DNA from: Bacillota bacterium
GTDB taxonomy: Bacteria; Bacillota; Clostridia; Oscillospirales; Acutalibacteraceae
Direction: 5' to 3'
DNA: 64,000 nt
Assembly: GCA_023458755.1 (NCBI GenBank)
Contig: JAEWYE010000047.1
Coordinates: 1-64,000, forward strand
Shown here: positions 36,111-44,437 of the stretch, one piece after another
Numbering within the stretch: the stretch's first letter is position 1
How the letters are laid out: every line of letters starts with the position of its first letter
The notes under the pieces: generated by a model
Seen by the model: only the letters and a program-made list of their open reading frames with translations
Told to the model about the DNA's origin: nothing
Database searches by the model: none
Made by a program: the position numbers and the translations under genes

Positions 36111-38141
36111 ATGGATAAGTATACAGGAAAACGTCTTGACGGAAGATACGAGATTCATGAACTTCTTGGTGTGGGCGGGATGGCAGTTGTCTATCGCGCA
36201 TATGACACAATAGATGACCGCACGGTTGCGATAAAAATATTAAAAGATGAGTTTTTGGGCAATGATGAATTTATCCGTCGCTTTAAGAATGAGTCGAAGG
36301 CAATTGCCATCCTGTCTCATCCGAACATTGTGAAGGTATACGACGTCAGCTTTGGCGACCAGATTCAATATATTGTTATGGAATATATTGACGGTATCAC
36401 ACTAAAAGAATATCTTGACCAGCAAAAAGAAATCAAATGGAAAGAAGCCATCCACTTTACCGTTCAGATTTTACGTGCGCTGCAGCATGCCCATGAAAAG
36501 GGTATTGTGCACCGCGATATAAAGCCACAGAATATCATGCTGCTGCAGGATGGTACAATTAAGGTTACCGATTTCGGCATTGCGCGCTTCTCGAGAAATG
36601 AAACCCGTACCATGACGGATAAAGCAATCGGTTCGGTTCATTACATTTCACCGGAGCAGGCACGCGGTGATTTGACGGATGAAAAGGCTGATATTTATTC
36701 GGTTGGTGTCATGCTTTATGAAATGATTACCGGTCGCCTGCCGTTTGAAGCGGATAACGCGGTTTCCGTTGCAATCATGCAGCTACAATCCGACCCGAAA
36801 CCCCCAAAAGAAATCAATCCGACCATTCCGGACGGCCTAGAGGAGATTACGCTGAAAGCTATGCAGAAAAACCCTGCACAGCGCTATCAGTCCGCTGCTG
36901 AAATGCTCCGTGATATCGAGCAGTTCCGCCGTAATCCCAGCATTCGTTTCCAATATAAATACTTCATCGATGAAAAACCCACAAAGTATGTGGATGCGAT
37001 TAATACCGTAAAGGGATTTGACAACACAGGCACTCATAATTTTCAAGATAATTATGAGTATGTGGAGGAAGATATCAAGCCAAAGAAGAAGAAATCCACT
37101 GCAACCGTGGTTGTGGCCGGAGTGGGTGCGGCGTTTGTCATTATTGCCATTGTGTTTGGTATTATGGCGCTTATGCGCAGTTGTCAGAGCACCACGCCTA
37201 CCGAAGTTACACTGCCGAATTTTGTAGGAATGAAGCAGTCTGATATTCAAAACAACGCGGAATACAACGCTAATTTTACCATTGTATATGTAAATGGCAC
37301 CGATACGACTAAGGATGCCGGGGTAGTACTGAAGCAAACTCCGGAAGGAAACAAAAATGTTAAAATAAAGTCCGAAGTTACTTTGACAATTAATCAAGGC
37401 ACTAAGCAGGTAAAGGTTCCGGACGTGGTCGGTAAAACACAGGATGAAGCCACTGCAGCAATCAGTGCGGCCAATTTAGTTCCAAACATTCAGCAGGTAT
37501 ATAATGACCAAACCGCGTCAGGTTACGTATTTAAAACTGATCCTCAAAAAGATACTTTGGTAAACGAAGCTTCAACCGTTACGGTTTATGTCAGCAAAGG
37601 AACCGAAGATTCGAAAATCGCCGTCCCGAATGTAACCGGTAAAACCGTTGATGATGCGAAGAGTCTGCTTATTGCGCAGGGTTTGACGGTAGACAATAAC
37701 ATCATTTCGCAGGCAAGCGATGATAAGCCGGCCGGTACGGTTATTAAGACCGACCCGCTCAACGGCGTTCAGGTTGCAAAAGGAAGCCCGATTAAACTTT
37801 ATGTAAGCACTGGTAAAGGTCAAAAAACAATTTCTGTATTTATTCAACTTCCAAAGGGAGTGTCTCATTCTGTAAAATATGAAGCTTCTTTGGATGGAAC
37901 GTTAATTAATGGTCCTGTAAGTCTATTCCCAAGCGATAACCAAACGTATGAACAAAAAGTGACCGGTTCTTCTGGCAAGCATACACTGGTTATTCGGTTG
38001 GATGGCAATGTGTATCAGGAATATTCCATTGATTTTGATGTTGCTAACGGTGATCCGCATATGACCAATAGTCAGCCGTATCAAGATCCGCAGGCTACAT
38101 CCTCAGCGACAGGTTCATCTACCGGTTCTAAAGCGGGTTAA
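36111..38141 (+). CDS. prkC: PASTA-domain Ser/Thr protein kinase (PrkC/Stk)
   Basis: 676-residue membrane kinase. The intracellular kinase domain (about 1-270) has LGVGGMA, Lys42, HRDIKPQN (Asp136) and DFG at 154-156. A basic KKKK stretch and a transmembrane helix follow (about 335-355). Three extracellular PASTA repeats (about 366-570) bind muropeptides or lipid II. A C-terminal beta-rich extension (about 575-655) and a Ser/Thr/Gly-rich tail end the protein. It senses peptidoglycan fragments and controls growth, cell wall and germination. GGAG precedes the ATG. The cognate phosphatase is encoded 24 nt upstream. Confidence 0.96.
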   Translation: MDKYTGKRLDGRYEIHELLGVGGMAVVYRAYDTIDDRTVAIKILKDEFLGNDEFIRRFKNESKAIAILSHPNIVKVYDVSFGDQIQYIVMEYIDGITLKEYLDQQKEIKWKEAIHFTVQILRALQHAHEKGIVHRDIKPQNIMLLQDGTIKVTDFGIARFSRNETRTMTDKAIGSVHYISPEQARGDLTDEKADIYSVGVMLYEMITGRLPFEADNAVSVAIMQLQSDPKPPKEINPTIPDGLEEITLKAMQKNPAQRYQSAAEMLRDIEQFRRNPSIRFQYKYFIDEKPTKYVDAINTVKGFDNTGTHNFQDNYEYVEEDIKPKKKKSTATVVVAGVGAAFVIIAIVFGIMALMRSCQSTTPTEVTLPNFVGMKQSDIQNNAEYNANFTIVYVNGTDTTKDAGVVLKQTPEGNKNVKIKSEVTLTINQGTKQVKVPDVVGKTQDEATAAISAANLVPNIQQVYNDQTASGYVFKTDPQKDTLVNEASTVTVYVSKGTEDSKIAVPNVTGKTVDDAKSLLIAQGLTVDNNIISQASDDKPAGTVIKTDPLNGVQVAKGSPIKLYVSTGKGQKTISVFIQLPKGVSHSVKYEASLDGTLINGPVSLFPSDNQTYEQKVTGSSGKHTLVIRLDGNVYQEYSIDFDVANGDPHMTNSQPYQDPQATSSATGSSTGSKAG

Positions 38142-38147
38142 TAAAAA

Positions 38148-39035
38148 ATGAATATGGAACAAGGATTAATTATTAAAGGAATCGGCGGCTTCTATTATGT
38201 AGAAGTCGCCGATACAATATATGAATGTAAAGCGAGAGGTATTTTCCGCAAAAACGGAATCACCCCTCTTGTGGGTGACCGTGTAAAAATCAGCATTGCC
38301 TCGAATGATACCTGTACGATTGAGGAAATATTACCGCGAAAGAACTTTCTCGTTCGGCCGCCGGTTGCCAACATCGACCAGCTTTTTATTGTCACTTCCG
38401 TATGCGACCCGGCTCCGAATCCATTAATTATTGATAAAACCATTGCGGCGGCAGAAGATAAGGAAATTGAGCCGATTGTTATCCTGTCAAAATCTGATTT
38501 GCAGCGCTGTGACTGGCTTCAGGAGATTTACAGCATAGCAGGCATCCGCGTTTTGTCCATTTCTTCGGTTACGGGTGAGGGCGCGGATGACGTAAAAAAG
38601 ATGCTGTCTGGAAAAATATCTGCGTTTACCGGCAATTCCGGTGTAGGAAAATCCTCTTTGCTGAACTGCATTGATACAAAATTTAATTTGCAAACCGGCG
38701 AAACGAGCAAAAAGCTTGGACGCGGCAGACATACAACACGGCAAGTGGAGCTGTTGAAACTTGACTGCGGCGGATACGTTGCGGATACACCAGGATTTTC
38801 ATCCATTGATATGGAACGCTATGATTTAGTCCGAAAAGAAAATTTGCAGTTCTGCTTCCGCGAATTTGAGCCTTATCTCAATCAGTGTAAATTTCCGTCA
38901 TGCTCCCATACTTGTGAGAAGGGCTGTGCTGTCATACAAGCGGTGGATGAAGGTAAAATACCAAAATCCAGACACGAAAGCTATGTGGCTATGTATAATG
39001 ATGTGAAGGATATTAAAGAATGGCAAATAAAATGA
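38148..39035 (+). CDS. rsgA: small ribosomal subunit GTPase RsgA
   Basis: 295-residue circularly permuted GTPase for late 30S maturation. An N-terminal OB fold is followed by the G4-type LSKSD, then the P-loop GNSGVGKSS, and G3 DTPGFSS. The C-terminal zinc motif has CKFPSCSHTCEKGC. Starts at 38148 and 38154 are both possible, with no strong ribosome binding site; coupling to the upstream kinase gene is likely. rpe, which usually follows, is missing. Confidence 0.95.
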   Translation: MNMEQGLIIKGIGGFYYVEVADTIYECKARGIFRKNGITPLVGDRVKISIASNDTCTIEEILPRKNFLVRPPVANIDQLFIVTSVCDPAPNPLIIDKTIAAAEDKEIEPIVILSKSDLQRCDWLQEIYSIAGIRVLSISSVTGEGADDVKKMLSGKISAFTGNSGVGKSSLLNCIDTKFNLQTGETSKKLGRGRHTTRQVELLKLDCGGYVADTPGFSSIDMERYDLVRKENLQFCFREFEPYLNQCKFPSCSHTCEKGCAVIQAVDEGKIPKSRHESYVAMYNDVKDIKEWQIK

Positions 39036-39661
39036 AAACATGTATGATAATCGGATCCGCACCATTTGGAGATTCGGCGATTTTGAAAGAATTTTACGCC
39101 GAGGAAGCATATGTAATTTGCGCAGACGGCGGGCTGGATACCGCACTTGCCAACAATATTACGCCGGATTTGATTATCGGTGACTTTGATTCTGTTCACG
39201 CTCAATTGCCGGATAACATTGAAACGATTCGGCTTCCGGTGGCGAAGGATGACACCGATATGATGGCAGCAATTAAAATAGCGTTTCGCCGCGGATATAA
39301 TAATTTTGTATTATTGGGTGCATTAGGCGGCCGCTTTGATCATTCTTATGCGAATTTAAGCGCGCTGGCTTACATTTCCTCGCTTGGCGGTCAAGCTGTC
39401 CTTGCCGACGGCAACTGCAAAATATTTTTGGTTCGCAGTTCGCGTATTACGTTAACCGCAATGAAAGACTGTACCTTATCCGTTTTCCCTTTTGGGTGTC
39501 CAAGCTGTACAGTTAGCTATCAGGGAATGCTTTACCCTTTAACGGAATATTGTTTGAAAGCTGATGTCCCTTTGGGTGTCAGCAATCAAATCATTCAGGA
39601 TACCGCTGAAATTACAGTTCACAGCGGCAATGCACTCGTAGTGGTTTTGTCCGAAACCTGA
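39020..39661 (+). CDS. thiN: thiamine pyrophosphokinase
   Basis: 213-residue enzyme that makes thiamine diphosphate from thiamine and ATP. It has ICADGGLDTALANNITPD, IGDFDS, DDTDMMAAIKIA and GALGGRFDHSYAN, the usual substrate and metal-binding set. It overlaps rsgA by 16 nt, and AAGGAT lies upstream. In Bacillus thiN is directly followed by spoVM; the same holds here after one small gene. Confidence 0.94.
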   Translation: MANKMKTCMIIGSAPFGDSAILKEFYAEEAYVICADGGLDTALANNITPDLIIGDFDSVHAQLPDNIETIRLPVAKDDTDMMAAIKIAFRRGYNNFVLLGALGGRFDHSYANLSALAYISSLGGQAVLADGNCKIFLVRSSRITLTAMKDCTLSVFPFGCPSCTVSYQGMLYPLTEYCLKADVPLGVSNQIIQDTAEITVHSGNALVVVLSET

Positions 39662-39761
39662 ATCCCTTTTGGAACCAAACTTACCGCTTTTGTATATACT
39701 GTACTAAGACTTCGGATAGATCAACTAAGTCTTTACTATAGATAGATGGGCGGTGGACTGG

Positions 39762-39926
39762 ATGTGTGGGTGCAGGCGGGGTTACGGCTGCGGTAAGGGC
39801 CAGTATGCCGTTGCATTTGGACTTGGATTGGTTATCTCTTGTTTCTGCCCGGAGGGACTCATACTGTTTATTACGGCAGTAATTATTGTCGCGCTGGGTC
39901 TGGCACTTTTACGGTGCTCAACATAA
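39762..39926 (+). CDS. 54-residue Cys/Gly-rich small membrane protein
   Basis: Short reading frame in the thiN-spoVM gap. The product begins MCGCRRGYGCGKGQ, with four more residues to a long hydrophobic stretch (about 16-50) containing two further Cys before a Pro-Glu-Gly turn. It ends RCST. Six cysteines in 54 residues and a Gly-rich head recall small sporulation membrane peptides, but I do not recognise the family. GGCGGTGG lies 5-12 nt before the ATG. The spoVM-like gene starts 16 nt downstream, so the two are probably co-transcribed. Coding status is not certain. Confidence 0.5.
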   Translation: MCGCRRGYGCGKGQYAVAFGLGLVISCFCPEGLILFITAVIIVALGLALLRCST

Positions 39927-39942
39927 TGTTGGAGGGATTTTC

Positions 39943-40029
39943 ATGAAAGTGGTCGTAGTGCAAAGTCCAAAATTCTTCAGCTTTTTTCTTAGAAAGTTTT
40001 TTAAAATTAAAAAAGATCAGGAATCCTAA
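39943..40029 (+). CDS. spoVM: SpoVM-like spore morphogenesis peptide
   Basis: 28-residue peptide starting MKVVVVQSPKFFSFFLRKFF and ending in a Lys-rich tail. SpoVM of Bacillus is a 26-residue amphipathic helix that recognises the convex forespore membrane and recruits SpoIVA. Shared features are the M-K start, the P-K-F motif near residue 9, and an amphipathic helix with basic residues. The genomic place is conserved: directly after rsgA-thiN, as in Bacillus. A perfect GGAGGG lies 6 nt before the ATG and a strong terminator follows the stop. spoIVA itself lies 2 kb downstream. The short length makes a homology search weak, so context carries much of the case. Confidence 0.85.
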   Translation: MKVVVVQSPKFFSFFLRKFFKIKKDQES

Positions 40030-40030
40030 C

Positions 40031-40068
40031 TAAAAAGTACCGGCTGCAAAGGCAGCCGGTACTTTTTA
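40031..40068 (+). terminator. rho-independent terminator after spoVM
   Basis: A 17-bp stem (40031-40047 with 40052-40068) has a GC-rich core CCGGCTGC / GCAGCCGG and a T-run. Confidence 0.92.
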
Positions 40069-40105
40069 GTTATACGCTTTTTAATTGTATAGTCCGTTAA
40101 CTCTA

Positions 40106-40170
40106 GAAAACATCCAAGAAACAAGCGCAAAATCTTTGATATATGGATTTTACGTTTAGAGGATGGTTTC
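40106..40170 (+). other. nested stem-loop upstream of the SipL-like gene
   Basis: Outer arms 40106-40115 and 40161-40170 pair at 9 of 10 positions. Inner arms 40126-40134 and 40146-40154 pair at 8 of 9. It sits in the 220-nt gap between the spoVM terminator and the next gene. It may be part of a leader or a regulator-binding region. No clear sporulation-sigma promoter could be assigned. Confidence 0.35.
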
Positions 40171-40288
40171 GTTTTCGAATTAACTGACTATATCTTAGTA
40201 TAAGGAAGTTTTCTATAAAATTCTTTGCATAATAGGGACAGGATGCGAATAGAAATTAGTTAGAAACTGGAAAAGGAGAGAAACCTTT

Positions 40289-41827
40289 ATGGATTATAAA
40301 CTCAATCGAGAAACTTTGACTATGAATGAAATCATTTTTGACGGGTGCCAGGAACAGCCTGTTGACCTTGACTTCAGCCTGCCAGATTACTGCCCGGATA
40401 TACAACGTATTTTAAAATGTCAGGTGTACCCTTGCATAACCAATAAAAATGTTCTTGGCGACCGTTTGGAACTGGAAGGCAACGCTACCATACGGGTGTT
40501 GTATTTGGATTCAGGTGGAATGTCTGTTCGCTGCTGTGAAAGCACCAACCCGTTTTCCGCTTCCATTACATTGAAGCAATCTGCGGATAACGCCTTGATT
40601 TACACAAAAACCAGAGTGGAATACATAAACTGCCGTGCCACAAGTCCGCGCCGTCTGGATATTCACGGTGCTTTTTCCGTATGCGCAAAAGTAATAAGCT
40701 GCGTCGGAAATGAGATTGTAAGCGACATTGATGAGCAGGGAATTCAGCAGAAAAAAGATTCCATGACTGCCAGCCGCGTTACCGGATTTTGTCAGCAGCA
40801 ATTTTCAGTAGCGGAAGTACTGGAAATCGGTGAGGGAAAGCCTGCTGCCGAAACCATTGTCCGCTCATCCGCGACTGTAACTGTGGATGATTTTAAAGTG
40901 GTAGCCAATAAAATTATTGTGAAGGGCGAAATTATTTTAAAATTGCTGTATTCGTCCAGTATTGACGAAGCTGCGCTTGAAGCGATGGAATATGCGATTC
41001 CGTACAGCCAGATGCTGGACTGCGATGGTATTACCGAGGACAGTACCTGTGATATCAAGGTTAACATTGTATCTTATAATATTCAAATCCGCAACGATTC
41101 ATCCGGTGAAAACATGCTGTTTGAAACCGAGTTCAAGCTATGCGCAAACGTGATTGCATATCAGGATAAGGAAATTACGGTTGTAACCGATGCCTATTCC
41201 ACCGATTATGAAATCCAAATGGATTTTCAGCCGCAAATTCTGAATCGTCTGCAGGAACTGATTACCGATACCAGTGTTCAAAAATACAGCTTTGATCTTG
41301 GTGATACCGCAGTGAGCAAAGTAATTGATGTCTGGAACGAAGTAAGCAACGTAAATGCTGAAGAATCCGACGGTCAAATACAATACAGCGGTAAGATAAA
41401 TATATGTATTCTGGCTTTTAATCAGGACAATACACCGTTCTATTTTGAACGAATGGTAGATTTTACGAGTTCGCATGACTGGGCGAAAAAGCCTGTCGGT
41501 GTGCGCTGCGATGCGGATGTGAGCGTGGAAGACATAAGCTACCGGATTGCCGGCGATTCTACAATTGAACTAAAAGTTCAGTTGAAATTAAGCGCCTGTG
41601 TCTACTCACAAAGCACCTGCAAAGTAATCAGCAATGTATCAGCAGATGAAAACAAGCCGAAAATCAAGGATACATCGGCAGCACTTACGATTTATTATGC
41701 GGATGCCGGCGAAACCCTTTGGAATATTGCCAGAACTTACTGTACGTCGGTCGGCGCGATAAAAGCGGAAAATGACCTTACGGAAGATACGATTGAGAAT
41801 AGGGGGATGCTGCTTATTCCAATGTAA
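40289..41827 (+). CDS. sipL: SPOCS (DUF3794) and LysM protein, SipL-like
   Basis: 512-residue soluble protein with repeated DUF3794/SPOCS domains; the first is marked by DCSLPDYCPDI-like FSLPDYCPDIQRIL near residue 30. A C-terminal LysM domain (about residues 465-511, AGETLWNIARTYCTS) follows. This is the architecture of SipL of Clostridioides difficile, which binds SpoIVA through its LysM domain and anchors the spore coat. AAAGGAGAG precedes the ATG. spoIVA lies 146 nt downstream and spoVM upstream, which strongly supports the assignment. Identity as a true SipL orthologue is inference. Confidence 0.82.
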   Translation: MDYKLNRETLTMNEIIFDGCQEQPVDLDFSLPDYCPDIQRILKCQVYPCITNKNVLGDRLELEGNATIRVLYLDSGGMSVRCCESTNPFSASITLKQSADNALIYTKTRVEYINCRATSPRRLDIHGAFSVCAKVISCVGNEIVSDIDEQGIQQKKDSMTASRVTGFCQQQFSVAEVLEIGEGKPAAETIVRSSATVTVDDFKVVANKIIVKGEIILKLLYSSSIDEAALEAMEYAIPYSQMLDCDGITEDSTCDIKVNIVSYNIQIRNDSSGENMLFETEFKLCANVIAYQDKEITVVTDAYSTDYEIQMDFQPQILNRLQELITDTSVQKYSFDLGDTAVSKVIDVWNEVSNVNAEESDGQIQYSGKINICILAFNQDNTPFYFERMVDFTSSHDWAKKPVGVRCDADVSVEDISYRIAGDSTIELKVQLKLSACVYSQSTCKVISNVSADENKPKIKDTSAALTIYYADAGETLWNIARTYCTSVGAIKAENDLTEDTIENRGMLLIPM

Positions 41828-41973
41828 TACGAATTTCAATCCGTGAAGCAGAGGTTAGACGGAAACTCGTATAGGCAAAATCCAATTACTGCTGTCATTT
41901 TCCACGCTAATGGCAGTTAAGAAGGAACGGTTCCCCAAAATGCTGCGTGGAGAAATGGTGGGAGAGTGTACAA

Positions 41974-43452
41974 ATGGAAGAGCGAAATATTTACAGTGAA
42001 ATTTCTGAGCGTACGAACGGCGACATTTACATTGGTGTTGTCGGGCCGGTACGAACCGGTAAATCAACCTTTATTAAGAAGTTTATGGATACCATCGTAA
42101 TCCCGCACATGGACGGTGACTACAGACGGGAACGCGCGATTGATGAAATGCCGCAGTCGGCCGGCGGACGTACCATTATGACAACGGAACCAAAGTTTAT
42201 TCCCGAAAAAGCAGTAACCATCAATATTGACAATGCCGCTACCTTTGATGTTCGCATGATCGACTGTGTGGGTTATATTGTACCAAGCGCGCTGGGGTAC
42301 ATTGAAGATAATATGCCCCGTATGGTTATGACTCCTTGGTATGATGAACCGATTCCGTTTAATATGGCTGCTGAAGTCGGTACCAAAAAAGTTATTACCG
42401 AGCATTCTACAATCGGCTTGGTCATTACAACGGACGGCAGTATCAGCGATATTCCGCGTGAAGAATATGAGGAAGCGGAAGAACGCGTTATTTCCGAGCT
42501 GAAAGAAATCAATAAGCCGTTCATTATTCTGCTGAACTGTACCTATCCGAATTCGCCGGATTCTGTTTCTTTGGCACAGGATTTGCAGAAAAAATATAAG
42601 GTTCCTGTCATGCCGGTAAACTGCATGGAAATGGAAGAAGACGAAATTAGGGGCATTCTTGGAAAAGTACTGTTTGAATTTCCTGTAAAAGAAATTAAAA
42701 TTGATATGCCGCGCTGGATTTCCACACTGGATAAAAATCACTGGCTGCGCTCATCGGTTTTTGCGGCGATTCAGCAGCCTGCATCCAAGCTGTCACGGAT
42801 ACGCGAAGTCAGCAATTTGATTGATGAAGTAAAAAAATGTGAATATGTTGATGATGCACAAACGGTTTCAGTAGCACTTGGAAAAGGGCATGCGAGAGTT
42901 AAAATACAATTCAATCAAAACCTGTTCTATAAGGTTCTTGGTGAGCAAACCGGAATTGAAATCAACGATGAAGGCAGCCTGCTTGACTGTATGCTCAATT
43001 TTACCAAGATGCAAAAGCAGTTTGACAAAATCAAAGAGGCATATCAGGATGTTCAGGATACCGGTTATGGCATTGTTATGCCAAGCATTGAAGAATTAAC
43101 TTTGGATGAGCCTGAAATTATAAAACAGGGCGGAAAATACGGTGTACGGTTAAGAGCGGCAGCACCGTCCATTCACCTCATGAAAACACAGATTACTACA
43201 GAGCTTACACCGATTGTCGGTTCCGAACAGCAGTCGGAAGAACTTGTTACTTATCTGCTCAAAGAATTTGAGGAGAATCCGTCAAAGATATGGGAGTCTA
43301 ACATTTTCGGTAAATCTTTGCATGAACTTGTCAATGAAGGGTTACATAACAAACTGTATCGCATGCCTACCGATGCCCGCGGAAAAGTTCGTGAGACCAT
43401 TGAGCGTATCATTAATGATGGCTGCAACGGATTAATTTGTATCATTTTATAA
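41974..43452 (+). CDS. spoIVA: stage IV sporulation protein A
   Basis: 492-residue cytoskeletal ATPase that polymerises on the forespore surface to form the base of the spore coat. It begins with the typical RNIYSEISERTNGDIYIGVVG, with Walker A GPVRTGKST at residues 24-32. The middle and C-terminal domains are collinear with Bacillus SpoIVA, ending GCNGLICIIL. The ATG at 41974 with GGGAGAG is preferred over an upstream in-frame TTG. Sporulation-specific expression from a mother-cell sigma factor is expected, but I could not place its promoter. Confidence 0.97.
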   Translation: MEERNIYSEISERTNGDIYIGVVGPVRTGKSTFIKKFMDTIVIPHMDGDYRRERAIDEMPQSAGGRTIMTTEPKFIPEKAVTINIDNAATFDVRMIDCVGYIVPSALGYIEDNMPRMVMTPWYDEPIPFNMAAEVGTKKVITEHSTIGLVITTDGSISDIPREEYEEAEERVISELKEINKPFIILLNCTYPNSPDSVSLAQDLQKKYKVPVMPVNCMEMEEDEIRGILGKVLFEFPVKEIKIDMPRWISTLDKNHWLRSSVFAAIQQPASKLSRIREVSNLIDEVKKCEYVDDAQTVSVALGKGHARVKIQFNQNLFYKVLGEQTGIEINDEGSLLDCMLNFTKMQKQFDKIKEAYQDVQDTGYGIVMPSIEELTLDEPEIIKQGGKYGVRLRAAAPSIHLMKTQITTELTPIVGSEQQSEELVTYLLKEFEENPSKIWESNIFGKSLHELVNEGLHNKLYRMPTDARGKVRETIERIINDGCNGLICIIL

Positions 43453-43463
43453 GCAGTACTGTG

Positions 43464-43503
43464 AAATGGTTTGGCGCCCTTCGGGAGCCGAACCATTTCT
43501 TTC
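43464..43503 (+). terminator. terminator after spoIVA
   Basis: AAATGGTTTGGC (43464-43475) pairs with GCCGAACCATTT (43487-43498), with one G-T pair, and is followed by a pyrimidine-rich run. Confidence 0.75.
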
Positions 43504-43588
43504 TATTGATTTTTTACTTGTCTTCCATTATACTAATAATGTTTCAAAGCAGCAAAATATTCTATAATGTAAAAAAGGAAGTGTATAT

Positions 43589-44437
43589 ATGTTTTCAATC
43601 GTTGAAAAACGCAGATTGAACAGTTCCATGACATCTATGACCGTTGACGCACCATTTATAGCCAAAAAGGCGCAGGCCGGCCAGTTCATTATATTGCGTG
43701 TGAATGAGTTCGGAGAGAGAATTCCGCTTACCATCGCAGATTATGACCGTGAAAAAGGAACCGTTACAATTATTTACCAAATTGTCGGGAAAACTACAAA
43801 ACAGCTTGACCAGCTGGAAGTAGGCGAAAGCATTTTAGATTTTATTGGGCCTTTGGGTAAAGCCTCTGAACTGGAAGGATACAAAAAGGTTGCGGTTATC
43901 GGCGGCGGCGCAGGCTGCGCCATTGCATATCCACAGGCAAAGGCTCTCCATCAAATGGGAGCAAGTGTGGACATCATCGCAGGTTTCCGCAATAAAGATA
44001 TCATTATTTTGGAAGATGAAATGAAAGCAGTCAGCGAAAACCTGATTGTTACAACCGATGACGGTTCCAACGGCAACAAAGGATTCGTCACCAATGCGCT
44101 GAAAGACCGCATTGAGGGTGGCGCCAATTATGATCTGGTTATCGCGATCGGCCCAATGGTAATGATGCGTGCGGTATGCAATTTAACAAAAGAATACAAC
44201 ATTAAAACCATAATCAGTATGAATCCGATTATGATTGACGGTACCGGAATGTGCGGCGGCTGCCGCCTGACGGTTGGCGGAAAAACAAAGTTTGCCTGTG
44301 TGGACGGTCCTGATTTTGACGGGCATGAAGTGGACTTTGATGAAGCAATGATTCGCTTAAGAACCTACAAAGAAGATGAAGAAAGAGCAACACGTGAATA
44401 CAGTTGTCGTTTAATGGAGGGTGCAAAAAATGCCTAA
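43589..44437 (+). CDS. nfnA: ferredoxin-NADP+ oxidoreductase subunit NfnA (sulfide dehydrogenase beta-like)
   Basis: 282-residue FAD and [2Fe-2S] subunit of the NADH-dependent reduced ferredoxin:NADP+ oxidoreductase. The N-terminal FAD domain has ERIPLTIADYD. The NAD-binding domain has VIGGGAGCAIAYPQAKAL. The C-terminal iron-sulfur cysteines are in MCGGCRLTV and KFACVDGPDFDGHEV. NfnAB couples NADH and ferredoxin oxidation to NADPH formation by flavin-based bifurcation. It overlaps nfnB by 8 nt. Confidence 0.92.
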   Translation: MFSIVEKRRLNSSMTSMTVDAPFIAKKAQAGQFIILRVNEFGERIPLTIADYDREKGTVTIIYQIVGKTTKQLDQLEVGESILDFIGPLGKASELEGYKKVAVIGGGAGCAIAYPQAKALHQMGASVDIIAGFRNKDIIILEDEMKAVSENLIVTTDDGSNGNKGFVTNALKDRIEGGANYDLVIAIGPMVMMRAVCNLTKEYNIKTIISMNPIMIDGTGMCGGCRLTVGGKTKFACVDGPDFDGHEVDFDEAMIRLRTYKEDEERATREYSCRLMEGAKNA

